Shown in pieces: positions 39,239 through 48,302 of a stretch of DNA of 64,000 nt. How positions within the stretch are numbered: position 1 is the first letter of the stretch; each line of letters starts with the position of its first letter. A model generated the notes under the pieces. That model ran no database searches. It was not told the DNA's origin and worked only from the letters and a program-made list of their open reading frames with translations. Made by a program: the position numbers and the translations under genes. This stretch comes from Caldimonas tepidiphila (GTDB lineage: Bacteria; Pseudomonadota; Gammaproteobacteria; Burkholderiales; Burkholderiaceae_C), in assembly GCF_003569765.1 (NCBI RefSeq), contig NZ_KZ983958.1, positions 71,045 to 135,044 of the forward strand, given 5' to 3'.

Positions 39239-40677
39239 GCCAGACGATGCACTTCGTCGACCCGAAGCAGTTCAAGGCGCGCAGCGCCGAGGCCACCTCG
39301 GACGCGCACCTGAGGAAGAGCTTCCGCGGCGCGATGGACTTCCTGATGACGCGCCGCGCGGCGCACTTCCCGGTGCGCGCGGACTTCGAGGCGCTGCGCG
39401 ACCTGGGCGAGTCGATCCGCAAGTACAGCCTCTCGCGGCTGCCGGACCTGCTGGAGCTGCTCGAGCAGCGCCTCACCGAGCAGGGCGTGCAGGTCCACTG
39501 GGCGCAGACGCCCGACGAGGCCAACCGGATCTTCCGCGACATCGCGCAGCGGCACGGCGCGAAGACCTTCATCAAGGGCAAGTCGATGGTCAGCGAGGAG
39601 ATCGAGCTGAACCACGAGATGGCCCGCGACGGCATCCGCTGCCTCGAGTCCGACATGGGCGAGTACATCGTGCAGCTCGCCGGCGAGCGGCCGAGCCACA
39701 TCATCATGCCGGCGATCCACAAGACCAAGCAGCAGATCGCCCACCTCTTCGAGGAGAAGATCCCCGACACCCGCTACACCGAGGACGTCGACGAGCTGAT
39801 CGCGACCGGGCGGCGCGTGCTGCGCGGCGAGTTCCGCGACGCGCCGATCGGCGTCTCGGGCGTGAACTTCATGGTCGCCGAGACCGGCTCGCTGGTGCTG
39901 GTCGAGAACGAGGGCAACGGCCGCATGTGCACCACGGTCCCCGACGTGCACATCGCGATCACCGGCATCGAGAAGGTGGTCGAGCGCTTCGAGCACGTGC
40001 TGCCGCTCTACCACCTGCTGACCCGCTCGGCGACCGGCCAGGCGATCACGACCTACCTGAACGTGATCACCGGCCCGCGCCGCGCCGGCGAGCGCGACGG
40101 CCCGCGCGAGCTGCACCTGATCCTGCTCGACAACGGCCGCAGCCAGGCCTACCGCGACGAGGACTTCCGCCCGACGCTGCAGTGCATCCGCTGCGGCGCC
40201 TGCATGAACCACTGCCCGGTCTACGCGCGCATCGGCGGGCTGGCCTACGGCACCACCTACCCCGGCCCGATCGGCTCGATCATCTCGCCGCACCTGCTCG
40301 GGCTGGAGGAGACCAAGGACCTGCCGACCGCGTCGAGCCTGTGCGGCGCCTGCGGCGAGGTCTGCCCGGTCGGCATCCCGATTCCCGAGCTGCTGATGCG
40401 GCTGCGCGAGGCGGCCAAGCATCCGGCCAAACCCGGGCACGCGCCGCTCGACGGGCAGGCCAGCGCCAGCGACTGGAAGGAGGCGACGGCCTGGAAGGCC
40501 TGGCAGCTCGCCAACACCGACCCGACGCGCTACCGGCTCTTCACCTGGGCCGCGACGCACCTGCGCGGCTTCATGCCGGCGGGCCAGGGCGGCTGGACGC
40601 AGAGCCGCACGCCCTTGAAGCCCGCGGCGCGCACCCTGCGCGAGCGGCTCGACGAGCGCGCCCGCGGCAAGCGCTGA
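39235..40677 (+). CDS. lutB: L-lactate utilisation protein LutB (4Fe-4S)
   Basis: A 480-residue LutB/YkgF protein. The LUD domain (KTFIKGKSMVSEEIELNHEM, VSGVNFMVAETGSLVLVENE) is followed by a ferredoxin-type pair of clusters, CIRCGACMNHCPVY and CGACGEVCPVG, and a C-terminal helical part. It is the electron-transfer core of the LutABC complex. The stop TGA is directly adjacent to the stop of the convergent quinone oxidoreductase gene. Confidence 0.96.
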   Translation: MSQTMHFVDPKQFKARSAEATSDAHLRKSFRGAMDFLMTRRAAHFPVRADFEALRDLGESIRKYSLSRLPDLLELLEQRLTEQGVQVHWAQTPDEANRIFRDIAQRHGAKTFIKGKSMVSEEIELNHEMARDGIRCLESDMGEYIVQLAGERPSHIIMPAIHKTKQQIAHLFEEKIPDTRYTEDVDELIATGRRVLRGEFRDAPIGVSGVNFMVAETGSLVLVENEGNGRMCTTVPDVHIAITGIEKVVERFEHVLPLYHLLTRSATGQAITTYLNVITGPRRAGERDGPRELHLILLDNGRSQAYRDEDFRPTLQCIRCGACMNHCPVYARIGGLAYGTTYPGPIGSIISPHLLGLEETKDLPTASSLCGACGEVCPVGIPIPELLMRLREAAKHPAKPGHAPLDGQASASDWKEATAWKAWQLANTDPTRYRLFTWAATHLRGFMPAGQGGWTQSRTPLKPAARTLRERLDERARGKR

Positions 40678-41661
40678 TCAGGGCAGCAGGATGCAGGACC
40701 CGGTGGTGCGGCGCGACTCGAGGTCGCGGTGTGCCTGCGCCGCGTCGGCGAGCGCGTAGCGCTGGTCGACGCGGATCTTCACCTGGCCACCCGTGACCAT
40801 CGCGAACAGCTCGTCGGCCATCGCCTGCGTGCCCTCGCGCGTGGCGAGATGCGTGAAGAGGGTCGGGCGCGTCACGTAGAGCGAGCCCTTGGCCGCGAGC
40901 GTGCCGAGGTTGACCGGCGGCACCGCGCCCGAGGCGTTGCCGTAGCTCGCCATCAGGCCGAAGGGGCGCAGGCAGTCGAGCGAGCCGTCCCAGGTGTCCT
41001 TGCCGACCGAGTCGTAGACCACCTTCACGCCCTGGCCTTGCGTGATCTCCCTGACGCGCTCGACGAAGTTCTCGCGGCGGTAGTTGATGACGTGCGCCGC
41101 GCCATGCTCGCGCGCGAGCTCGCACTTCTCGTCGCTGCCCGCGGTGCCGATCAGCTGCAGGCCCATCGCGCGCGCCCACTGGCAGGCGATCAGGCCGACG
41201 CCGCCCGCGGCCGCATGCCACAGCACGAAGTCGCCCGGCTGCAGCCCGCCCTGCGGCTGCGTGCGGCGCAGCAGGTACTGCACCGTCAGGCCCTTGAGCA
41301 TCATCGCCGCGCCCTCCTCGAAGGAGATCGCGTCGGGCAGCCTCACGACGCAGCGCGCCGGCATCACGCGGCTCTCGCAGTAGCTGCCCGGGGGCTGGCT
41401 CGCGTAGGCGGCACGGTCGCCGACCGCGAGGTGCGTGACGCCCTCGCCCACCGCATCGACGACGCCCGCGCCTTCCATGCCGAGCGCCAGCGGCATCGGC
41501 ATCGGGTAGAGGCCGCTCCTCTGGTAGGTGTCGATGAAGTTGACGCCGCAGGCATGGTGGCGGATGCGGATCTCGCCGGGGCCGGGCTCGCCGACCGGCA
41601 GCTCGACCAGCTCCAGCGCCTCGGGGCCGCCATGGGCCTGGATGCGGATGGCTCGCGACAT
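40678..41661 (-). CDS. qorA: NADPH:quinone oxidoreductase (MDR family)
   Basis: A 327-residue medium-chain dehydrogenase/reductase of the quinone oxidoreductase class. It starts MSRAIRIQAHGGPEALELVE and has VNFIDTYQRSGLYP, the cofactor motif HAAAGGVGLIACQWA and VYDSVGKDTWDGSLDCLRP. The structural zinc cysteines of alcohol dehydrogenases are absent, as expected for QOR. GGAGA precedes the ATG at 41661. The physiological quinone or enone is unknown. Confidence 0.92.
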   Translation of the reverse strand: MSRAIRIQAHGGPEALELVELPVGEPGPGEIRIRHHACGVNFIDTYQRSGLYPMPMPLALGMEGAGVVDAVGEGVTHLAVGDRAAYASQPPGSYCESRVMPARCVVRLPDAISFEEGAAMMLKGLTVQYLLRRTQPQGGLQPGDFVLWHAAAGGVGLIACQWARAMGLQLIGTAGSDEKCELAREHGAAHVINYRRENFVERVREITQGQGVKVVYDSVGKDTWDGSLDCLRPFGLMASYGNASGAVPPVNLGTLAAKGSLYVTRPTLFTHLATREGTQAMADELFAMVTGGQVKIRVDQRYALADAAQAHRDLESRRTTGSCILLP

Positions 41662-41812
41662 GGGAATCTCCTCGCTGTTCTTCGCGGTTGGGGGTCCGTG
41701 ACGATACGCCAGCCAGGCCGGACTTGCAGCGCCGCCGCGCGAGGCGGCATGGGGGCATTGCCGGTTAACATCCCGCTCCCCTCGCCCACGCCGCCGCCCC
41801 GGCCCGCCCCGC

Positions 41813-42727
41813 ATGTCCCGCCTGACGCCCTGGACCGCCTTCGTGCTGACGATGCCGCCGCTGATGTGGGCGGGCAACGCGGTGGTGGGCCGGCTCGCGG
41901 TCGACATGGTGCCGCCGATCACGCTCAACGCGCTGCGCTGGGTGCTGGCCTTCCTGATCCTGCTGCCGCTGGGCTGGCGCGCGCTGCGCTCCCCGCAGAC
42001 GCTGCTGCGGCGCGCCGGCTACCTGAACCTGGTGGGGCTGCTCGGCATCGGGGTCTACAACGCGCTGCAGTACCTCGCGCTGCACACCACGACGCCGATC
42101 AACGTCACGCTGATCGCGTCGAGCATGCCGGTGTGGATGCTGCTGGTCGGCGCGGTGGTCTACCGCGAACGGCCGCAGCCGCGGCAGTACCTCGGCGCGG
42201 CGCTGTCGCTCGCGGGCGTGCTGCTCGTGATCGCGCGCGGCGACCCGGCGACGCTCGCGAGCGTGGACTTCGTGATCGGCGACCTGCTGGTGCTGATCGC
42301 GATCTTCTCGTGGGCCTTCTACAGCTGGCTGCTGGCGCGCCCGCCCGCGCACATGCGCGGCGATGCGCGCCCGGACTGGAACTGGGCCGAGTTCCTGCTG
42401 GTGCAGATCGCCTTCGGCCTGCTGTGGAGCGGCGTCTCGACCGGGGTGGAATGGGCGATCGCCGATCCCGAGCCGATCCGCTGGACGCCGTCGGTGCTCG
42501 CGGTGCTGGCCTACGTCGCGATCGGGCCCTCGCTGGTGGCCTTCCGCTGCTGGGGCGCGGGCGTCGCGGCGGTGGGCCCCGCGACCGCCTCCTTCTTCAA
42601 CAACCTGACCCCGGTGTTCGCGGCGACGCTGTCGGCGCTGCTGCTCGGCGAGGCGCCGAGGCTCTACCACGGCCTCGCCTTCGTCTTCATCGTGGCCGGC
42701 ATCGTCGTGTCGTCGCGGCGCGGCTGA
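41813..42727 (+). CDS. EamA-family (DMT) exporter
   Basis: A 304-residue membrane protein with two EamA repeats and about ten helices. It has PPLMWAGNAVVGRLAVDMVP at the start, ALHTTTPINVTLIASSMPVW at the end of repeat one, and ATASFFNNLTPVFAATLSAL in repeat two. A hydrophilic stretch with DARPDWNW separates the halves. The substrate is unknown; many relatives export amino acids or metabolites. It is convergent with the SDR gene, with 30 bp between stops. Confidence 0.9.
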   Translation: MSRLTPWTAFVLTMPPLMWAGNAVVGRLAVDMVPPITLNALRWVLAFLILLPLGWRALRSPQTLLRRAGYLNLVGLLGIGVYNALQYLALHTTTPINVTLIASSMPVWMLLVGAVVYRERPQPRQYLGAALSLAGVLLVIARGDPATLASVDFVIGDLLVLIAIFSWAFYSWLLARPPAHMRGDARPDWNWAEFLLVQIAFGLLWSGVSTGVEWAIADPEPIRWTPSVLAVLAYVAIGPSLVAFRCWGAGVAAVGPATASFFNNLTPVFAATLSALLLGEAPRLYHGLAFVFIVAGIVVSSRRG

Positions 42728-42757
42728 GCGCGCCGCGGCCCGCGACGGCGAGGCCGT

Positions 42758-43543
42758 TCAGAAGGTGCCCGGGTAGGCGCCGCCGTCGATCAGCCAGTTC
42801 TGCCCGGTGATGTAGCCGGCCTGCGCGCTGCACAGCCAGGCGCATGCGGCGCCGAACTCGGCCGGCGTGCCGAAGCGGCGCGCCGGAATCGTCTTCATGC
42901 GCGCCTCGCGCAGCTCGTCGATGGTCTTGCCGCTTGCGCGCGCGCTGCCCTCGAAGGTGACCTTGAGCCTGTCGGTGTCGAAGGCGCCGGGCAGCAGGTT
43001 GTTGATCGTCACGTTGTGCTCGACGGTCTTGCGCGCGAGGCCCGCGACGAAGCCGGTGAGCCCCGAGCGCGCGCCGTTGGACAGCCCGAGGATGTCGATC
43101 GGCGCCTTCACCGCGCCGGAGGTGATGTTGACGATGCGGCCGAAGCGGCGCGCGATCATGCCGTCCACCGTCGCCTTGATCAGCTCGATCGGCGTGAGCA
43201 TGTTGGCGTCGAGCGCGCGGATCCACGCGTCGCGGTCCCAGTCGCGGAAGTCGCCCGGCGGCGGGCCGCCCGCGTTGTTGACCAGGATGTCCACCTGCGG
43301 GCAGGCCGCGAGCGCCGCCGCGCGCCCCTCGGGCGTCGTGATGTCGCCGGCAACCGCCCTCACCTCGCAGCGGCCGGCCGCGAGCGCGCGCAACTCGGCC
43401 GCCGTCGCCTCCAGCGCCTCGGCGCCGCGCGCGGTGATCACCACGTTCGCGCCCTCGCGCACCAGCGCCTCGGCACATCCCTTGCCCAGTCCCTTGCTGG
43501 CGGCGCACACCAGCGCCCACTTGCCCTGCAGTCCCAGATCCAT
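42758..43543 (-). CDS. SDR family protein with altered catalytic residues
   Basis: A 261-residue short-chain dehydrogenase/reductase homologue. The Rossmann elements are kept: AASKGLGKGCAEALVREG, NNAGG and RIVNITSGAV with the catalytic-type Ser. At the positions 13 and 17 residues after that Ser, where Tyr and Lys should stand, the sequence GLSNGARSGLTGF gives Ser and Arg. The C-terminal GQNWLIDGG is typical FabG-like. It may bind NAD(P) but probably lacks ordinary dehydrogenase activity. A subgroup of BKR-like SDRs with an imperfect tetrad is known. It starts 3 bp after the EamA gene stop and is likely cotranscribed with it. Confidence 0.9.
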   Translation of the reverse strand: MDLGLQGKWALVCAASKGLGKGCAEALVREGANVVITARGAEALEATAAELRALAAGRCEVRAVAGDITTPEGRAAALAACPQVDILVNNAGGPPPGDFRDWDRDAWIRALDANMLTPIELIKATVDGMIARRFGRIVNITSGAVKAPIDILGLSNGARSGLTGFVAGLARKTVEHNVTINNLLPGAFDTDRLKVTFEGSARASGKTIDELREARMKTIPARRFGTPAEFGAACAWLCSAQAGYITGQNWLIDGGAYPGTF

Positions 43544-43546
43544 GCG

Positions 43547-44509
43547 TCAATGTCTCCACTTGGCCAGAAGATAGATGCCCGACACCACCAGCACGGTGCC
43601 GGCGGCGATCCAGACCGTGAAGGGTTCGCCGAGCAGGACCGCGCCCATCGCCAAGGTCGACAGGGGGCCCACCATGCCGGTCTGCGCCGCGAGCGTCGGA
43701 CCGATGCGTTCGATCGCCATCATCACCAGCAGCACTGGCGCCACGGTGCACAGCGTCGCGTTGAGCAGCGACAGCCACAGCACCGGCTCGGGAACGAGCA
43801 TCGCGGACAGCGGCCGCGCGACGAGGAAATGCGCGATGCACAGCAGGCTCGCGACCGTGCTCGCGAGCCCCACCAGCCGCAGCGAGCCGAGCCGCTTCAC
43901 CATCTCGCCGCTGTAGACGAGGTAGACCGCGTAGGACACGGCGCTGCCGAACACCAGCAGGCTGCCGAGCAGCACGTGCGGCCCCTGGGCGCCGATCTCG
44001 TGGCTGAACACCAGCAGCACGCCGGCATAGCTGACCGCGAGCGCCAGCAGCTGCCGCGCCGAGACGCGCCGCTTGAAGAGCAGCACCGACATCAGCAGCA
44101 CGATGGTCGGGTTGAGGTAGAGGATCAGCCGCTCGAGGCTCGCGCTGATGTACTCCAGCCCCATGAAGTCGAGCATGCTCGCGAGGTAGTAGCCGGTGAG
44201 GCCGAGCAGGCCGACCATCGCCCAGTCGCGACGCGCGAGCGCCGCCTTGCCGCGGCTCGACCACCAGGCCATCAGCACGAACATCGGCAGCGCCAGCAGC
44301 ATGCGCCACATCACCACCGTCACCGCGTCGACGCCGTGGCGGTACATCAGCTTGGCGAGGATGGCCTTGCCCGAGAAGCCGATCGCGCCGGCCAGCGCCA
44401 TCGCGATGCCGGCGGCGAGCATGCGTCGGTCGATCGGGGAAGCGGGAGCGACTGGGGGGCCCGCCGCGCCGCTCGCGGGCGGCACCGCCGGGGAGGATGG
44501 GGAATTCAT
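43547..44509 (-). CDS. EamA-family (DMT) exporter
   Basis: A 320-residue ten-helix EamA protein with a Ser/Pro/Ala-rich cytosolic leader of about 27 residues. It has AMALAGAIGFSGKAILAKLM, ISASLERLILYLNPTIVLLM in repeat one and GMVGPLSTLAMGAVLLGEPF in repeat two. A TATAGT -10-like element lies 10 bp upstream of the start, which would give a very short leader. The SDR gene follows after 3 bp. Confidence 0.9.
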   Translation of the reverse strand: MNSPSSPAVPPASGAAGPPVAPASPIDRRMLAAGIAMALAGAIGFSGKAILAKLMYRHGVDAVTVVMWRMLLALPMFVLMAWWSSRGKAALARRDWAMVGLLGLTGYYLASMLDFMGLEYISASLERLILYLNPTIVLLMSVLLFKRRVSARQLLALAVSYAGVLLVFSHEIGAQGPHVLLGSLLVFGSAVSYAVYLVYSGEMVKRLGSLRLVGLASTVASLLCIAHFLVARPLSAMLVPEPVLWLSLLNATLCTVAPVLLVMMAIERIGPTLAAQTGMVGPLSTLAMGAVLLGEPFTVWIAAGTVLVVSGIYLLAKWRH

Positions 44510-44629
44510 CTGCGGCCGACTATACCGGGCCGCGCCATGCACCGCCGGATTGCGCCACAATCCCCCGGCAGGGGGGCTGTGGGTGCCCACCCCCCGACAT
44601 ATCGTTCCCGCTGAAGCTTCGCCCCCGCC

Positions 44630-45148
44630 ATGCTGCGCAATTTCCTCCGAATCGTCGACCGCGCCTGCGATGCGCTCACGCTGCTGGCGCTGCCGGCGCT
44701 CGCGCTGCTGTGGCTGTCGGGGCTGATCGAGCTCGCCCGGGAGCAGTGGATGCAGGAGCGGGCGCCCGGCGATGTCGGCGCCCTGTGGCAGCAGGCAGCG
44801 GTGCTCTACATGGCGGCGATCGCGCGCAGCTTCACGCGCGACCGCGCGGAGCTGCGCGTGCGCACCCTGCTCGACGACTGGACCGCCGCCGGGCACGAGC
44901 GCATGCGGCGCATCGTCAGCGCGTTGTGCGTCTGGCCTTGGTGCCTCTACGTGCTGTGGGCCGGTGCCCCGGGCCGGGTGCAGCCCCTGCCGGCGGGCGC
45001 GGGGCTGCCGGCCGGGGACCTGGCGCTGCTACAGACGGCGCTGTGGTGCGCGGCGCTCGTGCTGCTGCTGCACTCGCTGCTCGACATCTTCGCGCCGCGG
45101 CGCCGCGATGCGGGGCTGCCCGGCGACGCCGCCGGCACGCCGCGCTGA
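44630..45148 (+). CDS. small membrane protein, possibly DctQ-like
   Basis: A 172-residue protein with about four hydrophobic segments (near residues 14-32, 56-68, 94-110 and 133-152) and charged loops. The pattern, with an RAELRVRTLLDDW loop between helices two and three, recalls TRAP small permease subunits (DctQ), but no DctM or DctP gene is near and the likeness is only in layout. It is convergent with the gamma-glutamyltransferase gene, with 13 bp between stops. Function is unknown. Confidence 0.65.
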   Translation: MLRNFLRIVDRACDALTLLALPALALLWLSGLIELAREQWMQERAPGDVGALWQQAAVLYMAAIARSFTRDRAELRVRTLLDDWTAAGHERMRRIVSALCVWPWCLYVLWAGAPGRVQPLPAGAGLPAGDLALLQTALWCAALVLLLHSLLDIFAPRRRDAGLPGDAAGTPR

Positions 45149-45161
45149 GGTAGCACGACGC

Positions 45162-46787
45162 TCAGCAACCCACCGCCTGCCCGTCGCGCCGCGGATCGCT
45201 CGCGGCGACGTAGCCCTCGGCCGCCGGATCGCCGAGCCGCCACACGAACTGGCCGGCGCCGAAGTCCTGGTAGCTGTCCCTGATCGCCTCGGTGCGGTGG
45301 CCGCGCCGCTCCAGCTCGGCGACGACCTGCGGGTCCATCGCCGCCTCGACGTTGATCGACAGCCCGCTGTTGAAGCGCCAGCGCGGCGCGTCGCAGGCGG
45401 CCTGCGGGTTCTGGCCATGGTCGAGCAGGCGCACCAGCGTCTGCATCTGCCCCTGGGGCTGCATGTTCGCGCCCATCACGCCGAAGCTCATCTGCGGCTG
45501 CCCGTCCCGCGTCAGGAAACCGGGGATGATGGTGTGGAAGGGCCGCTTGCCCGGCGCGACGACGTTGGGGCTGGCCGCGTCGAGCGAGAAGCCGTGGCCG
45601 CGGTTGTGCAGCGACAGTCCCCAGTCCGGCACCACGACGCCGGAGCCGAAGCCCATGTAGTTGCTCTGGATGAAGCTCACCATCATGCCGCGCTCGTCGG
45701 CGGCGGTGAGGTAGATGGTGCCGCCGCGGCGGTGCACGTCGCCCGGCGTGCCGGCCTCGAAGACCTGCGCGCGCCTCGGGTCGATCAGCCTCGCGCGCTG
45801 CTCGAGATAGCTCTCGTCGAGCATCTGCTCCGGCGTCACCTCCATGCTGGCCGGATCGGCCACGTAGCGGTAGACGTCGGCGAAGGCGAGCTTCATCGCC
45901 TCGATCTGCAGGTGCTGCGCGTCGGCGCCGTCCACCGGCAGCGAGCCGAGGTCGAAGCGCCGCAGCAGCCCGAGCGCGATCAGCGCCGCGAGCCCCTGGC
46001 CGCTCGGCGGCATCTGGTGCAGCTCGTGGCCGCGGTAGCCGGTCGCGATCGGCTCCACCCACTCGGCGGCGCAGCCGGCGAAGTCCGCCTCCGAGATCAC
46101 CGCGCCCTGCTCGCGCAGGAAGCGCACCGCGGCGGCGGCGATCTCACCGCGGTAGTAGTCCTCGCCGCGCGTCTCGGCAATGCGCCTGAGCGTGCGCGCC
46201 GCGCCGGGGAAGCGGAACAGCTCGCCGATGTGCGGCGCGCGGCCATGCGGCAGGAAGGCCTGCGCGAAGCCCGGCTGGCCCTGCAGCTCGGCCACCGGCG
46301 CGGCCCATTTCCAGCCCACCACCGGCGGCACGACGTAGCCGCGCTCGGCCAGCTCGATCGCCGGCGCCATCAGGTCGGCGAAGGGCAGCTTGCCGAAGCG
46401 CTCGCTCAAGGCGACCCAGCCGGCCACCGCGCCCGGCACCGTCACCGAGTCGACGCCGCGCTTGGGCGGCGTGCGCGCCGCGTCGCCGTACTTGCCGGCG
46501 AAGTACTCGCGCGTCCAGGCCGCGGGCGCGCGGCCGGCGGCGTTGAGCCCGTGCAGCCGCTCGCCGTCCCAAAGGATGCAGAAGGCGTCGCTGCCGAGGC
46601 CGTTGCTGACCGGCTCGACCACCGTCATCGCCGCGGCGCAGGCAATCGCGGCGTCGACCGCGTTGCCGCCGGCGAGCAGCATGCGCACGCCGGCGCTGGC
46701 GGCCGCCGGGTGCGAGGTGGAGACGAGGTTGCGCGCGAACACCGGCAGGCGCGGCGTCGCGTAGGGGAAGCGGTAGTCGAAGTTCAT
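45162..46787 (-). CDS. gamma-glutamyltransferase family protein
   Basis: A 541-residue Ntn-hydrolase of the GGT family, made as one chain and cut before the nucleophile. The cut should fall before Thr357 in RRGGTIYLTAADERG. The large-subunit part has TSHPAAASAGVRMLLAGGNA and NGLGSDAFCILWDG; the small subunit has FGVMGANMQPQGQMQTLVRL. There is no signal peptide, so it is cytosolic, unlike E. coli Ggt. Substrates may be glutathione-like or other gamma-glutamyl or amide compounds. AGGAGGA precedes the ATG. Confidence 0.9.
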   Translation of the reverse strand: MNFDYRFPYATPRLPVFARNLVSTSHPAAASAGVRMLLAGGNAVDAAIACAAAMTVVEPVSNGLGSDAFCILWDGERLHGLNAAGRAPAAWTREYFAGKYGDAARTPPKRGVDSVTVPGAVAGWVALSERFGKLPFADLMAPAIELAERGYVVPPVVGWKWAAPVAELQGQPGFAQAFLPHGRAPHIGELFRFPGAARTLRRIAETRGEDYYRGEIAAAAVRFLREQGAVISEADFAGCAAEWVEPIATGYRGHELHQMPPSGQGLAALIALGLLRRFDLGSLPVDGADAQHLQIEAMKLAFADVYRYVADPASMEVTPEQMLDESYLEQRARLIDPRRAQVFEAGTPGDVHRRGGTIYLTAADERGMMVSFIQSNYMGFGSGVVVPDWGLSLHNRGHGFSLDAASPNVVAPGKRPFHTIIPGFLTRDGQPQMSFGVMGANMQPQGQMQTLVRLLDHGQNPQAACDAPRWRFNSGLSINVEAAMDPQVVAELERRGHRTEAIRDSYQDFGAGQFVWRLGDPAAEGYVAASDPRRDGQAVGC

Positions 46788-46896
46788 CGGGATCCTCCTC
46801 GGGCCGCCGATTGTCGGCAGCCGCAGCCGCGCTTGCGCGCACGATCCTCGGATCCCCCCGCAATCGGCGGGCCTGCCTTGTCCTCGCGCGCTGCGC

Positions 46897-48180
46897 TCAG
46901 TGCGCCGCGGCCCGGTGCACCAGCCGGTGCAGCCGCCGCAGGCCCAGCCAGACGCCGAAGGCGATGACCGGCACGCCCAGGGCCACGAGGCGATCGGGCG
47001 AGATCGGCCAGCCCGCGTCCTTCATGCCCTTGGCCATGTAGCCGACCAGCCCCGCGCCGTAGTAGGTGATCGCGGCCACCGACAGGCCCTCGACCGCGCT
47101 CTGCAGCATCAGCTGCACCTTGCCGCGCCGGTTCATCGCGTCGAGCAGCGCCTGGCTGCTCTGCTGCTGCTCGATCTCGACACGCGTGCGCAGCAGGTTG
47201 CTGGTGCGCGAGATGCGCTCCGAGAGCGCCTGCTGGCGCCGCCCGGCCCAGGCGCAGGTCTGCATCGCGGGGCCGAGCCGGCGGTCCATGAACTCGCCGA
47301 GCGTCTGCAGCCCGCCGAGCCGCGTCTCCTTGAGCTCGTCGATGCGGCGCTGCACCAGCTCGAAGTAGGCGGCGCTGGCCGAGAAGCGCGCGTGCGTGCT
47401 GGCGTAGAGGCTCTCGACGCGGCCGGCGAGGTGCGTCAGCCGCCGCAGCAGCTCCGGCTCCTGGTGGCGCTCGGCGCTGCGGATCTCGCCGGCGATCTGC
47501 GCCAGCTCGCGCTCGGCGTCGGCCAGGGTCGCGCCGACCTCGCGCGCCGCGGGCAGCCCGAGCAGCGCGGTCATGCGGTAGGTCTCGATCTCGAGCAGGC
47601 GCTGCACGGTGCGCCCGAGCGTGCGCGGGTGCATGCTCGCCGCCACCAGCACCTGACGCGCGAAGCCGTCGGCATGCAGCCGGAAGTCGGTGTAGACCTC
47701 GGCCTGACCGTCGGTGACGCAGGAGCCGACGAGGCTGTCCTCGTCGAGGCCGCCGCGCACCAGCGGGTCGGCGCCGTCCTCGCGCAAGGGGGTGACCATC
47801 ATGTGCAGGCCGACCAGCCACTCGCCGGGAATGGCGCGCAGCCACTCCTGCGGCACCTGCTGCACCGGCGTCGCGTCGAAGCCGGCCGGCGGCTCGGCGA
47901 GCGGGCGCCAGAACGTGAAGGTCTGGAACTCGGTGTGCTTCTCCCAGCGCAGGTGCAGGCCGCCGCCGAGCTCGACGCTCAGGTGGCTCGCCTCCTCGGC
48001 CGGCAGCGGCAGGTGGCGCGAGCGCAGCAGCGCGAGCAGGTGCTGGCGGCTCGCCTCGGCGATGCCGGGCGGCGTCAGCAGCGCCAGGTGGCTCAGCGCC
48101 ATCGGCGACGCGAGCCGCTCCCAGGGGCGCGCGTGGACTTCGTTGTGCAGGATCTCCCGCTGCGGGTGCGGTGTGAGCAT
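46897..48180 (-). CDS. DUF3422 membrane-anchored protein
   Basis: A 427-residue protein of DUF3422. It begins HPQREILHNEVHARPWERL, the family's best-conserved stretch, continues as a soluble domain, then long helical or coiled-coil segments (about 210-340), and ends with two membrane helices near 365-380 and 395-412. The C-terminal topology is reminiscent of CorA-like or stator-like proteins, but no function is known. GAGGAGG precedes the ATG and GATAAT (about 48203-48208) may be the -10 element. Confidence 0.87.
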   Translation of the reverse strand: MLTPHPQREILHNEVHARPWERLASPMALSHLALLTPPGIAEASRQHLLALLRSRHLPLPAEEASHLSVELGGGLHLRWEKHTEFQTFTFWRPLAEPPAGFDATPVQQVPQEWLRAIPGEWLVGLHMMVTPLREDGADPLVRGGLDEDSLVGSCVTDGQAEVYTDFRLHADGFARQVLVAASMHPRTLGRTVQRLLEIETYRMTALLGLPAAREVGATLADAERELAQIAGEIRSAERHQEPELLRRLTHLAGRVESLYASTHARFSASAAYFELVQRRIDELKETRLGGLQTLGEFMDRRLGPAMQTCAWAGRRQQALSERISRTSNLLRTRVEIEQQQSSQALLDAMNRRGKVQLMLQSAVEGLSVAAITYYGAGLVGYMAKGMKDAGWPISPDRLVALGVPVIAFGVWLGLRRLHRLVHRAAAH

Positions 48181-48249
48181 TCGGACCTCCTCGTCGAAGG
48201 GGATTATCGACGGGAGGCCGGATCGTCCCGGCACGCGCCGCCCGAGGCG

Positions 48250-48277
48250 AAAAAAAAGCCGCCCTCGCGGGCGGCTT
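48250..48277 (-). terminator. intrinsic terminator of the tctB-tctA operon
   Basis: On the minus strand AAGCCGCCC and GGGCGGCTT form a 9-bp stem with a 4-nt loop, followed by eight Ts, 25 bp after the tctA stop. Confidence 0.9.
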
Positions 48278-48302
48278 CGGTTCGCGTCGGTGCGCGGCTC
48301 GA

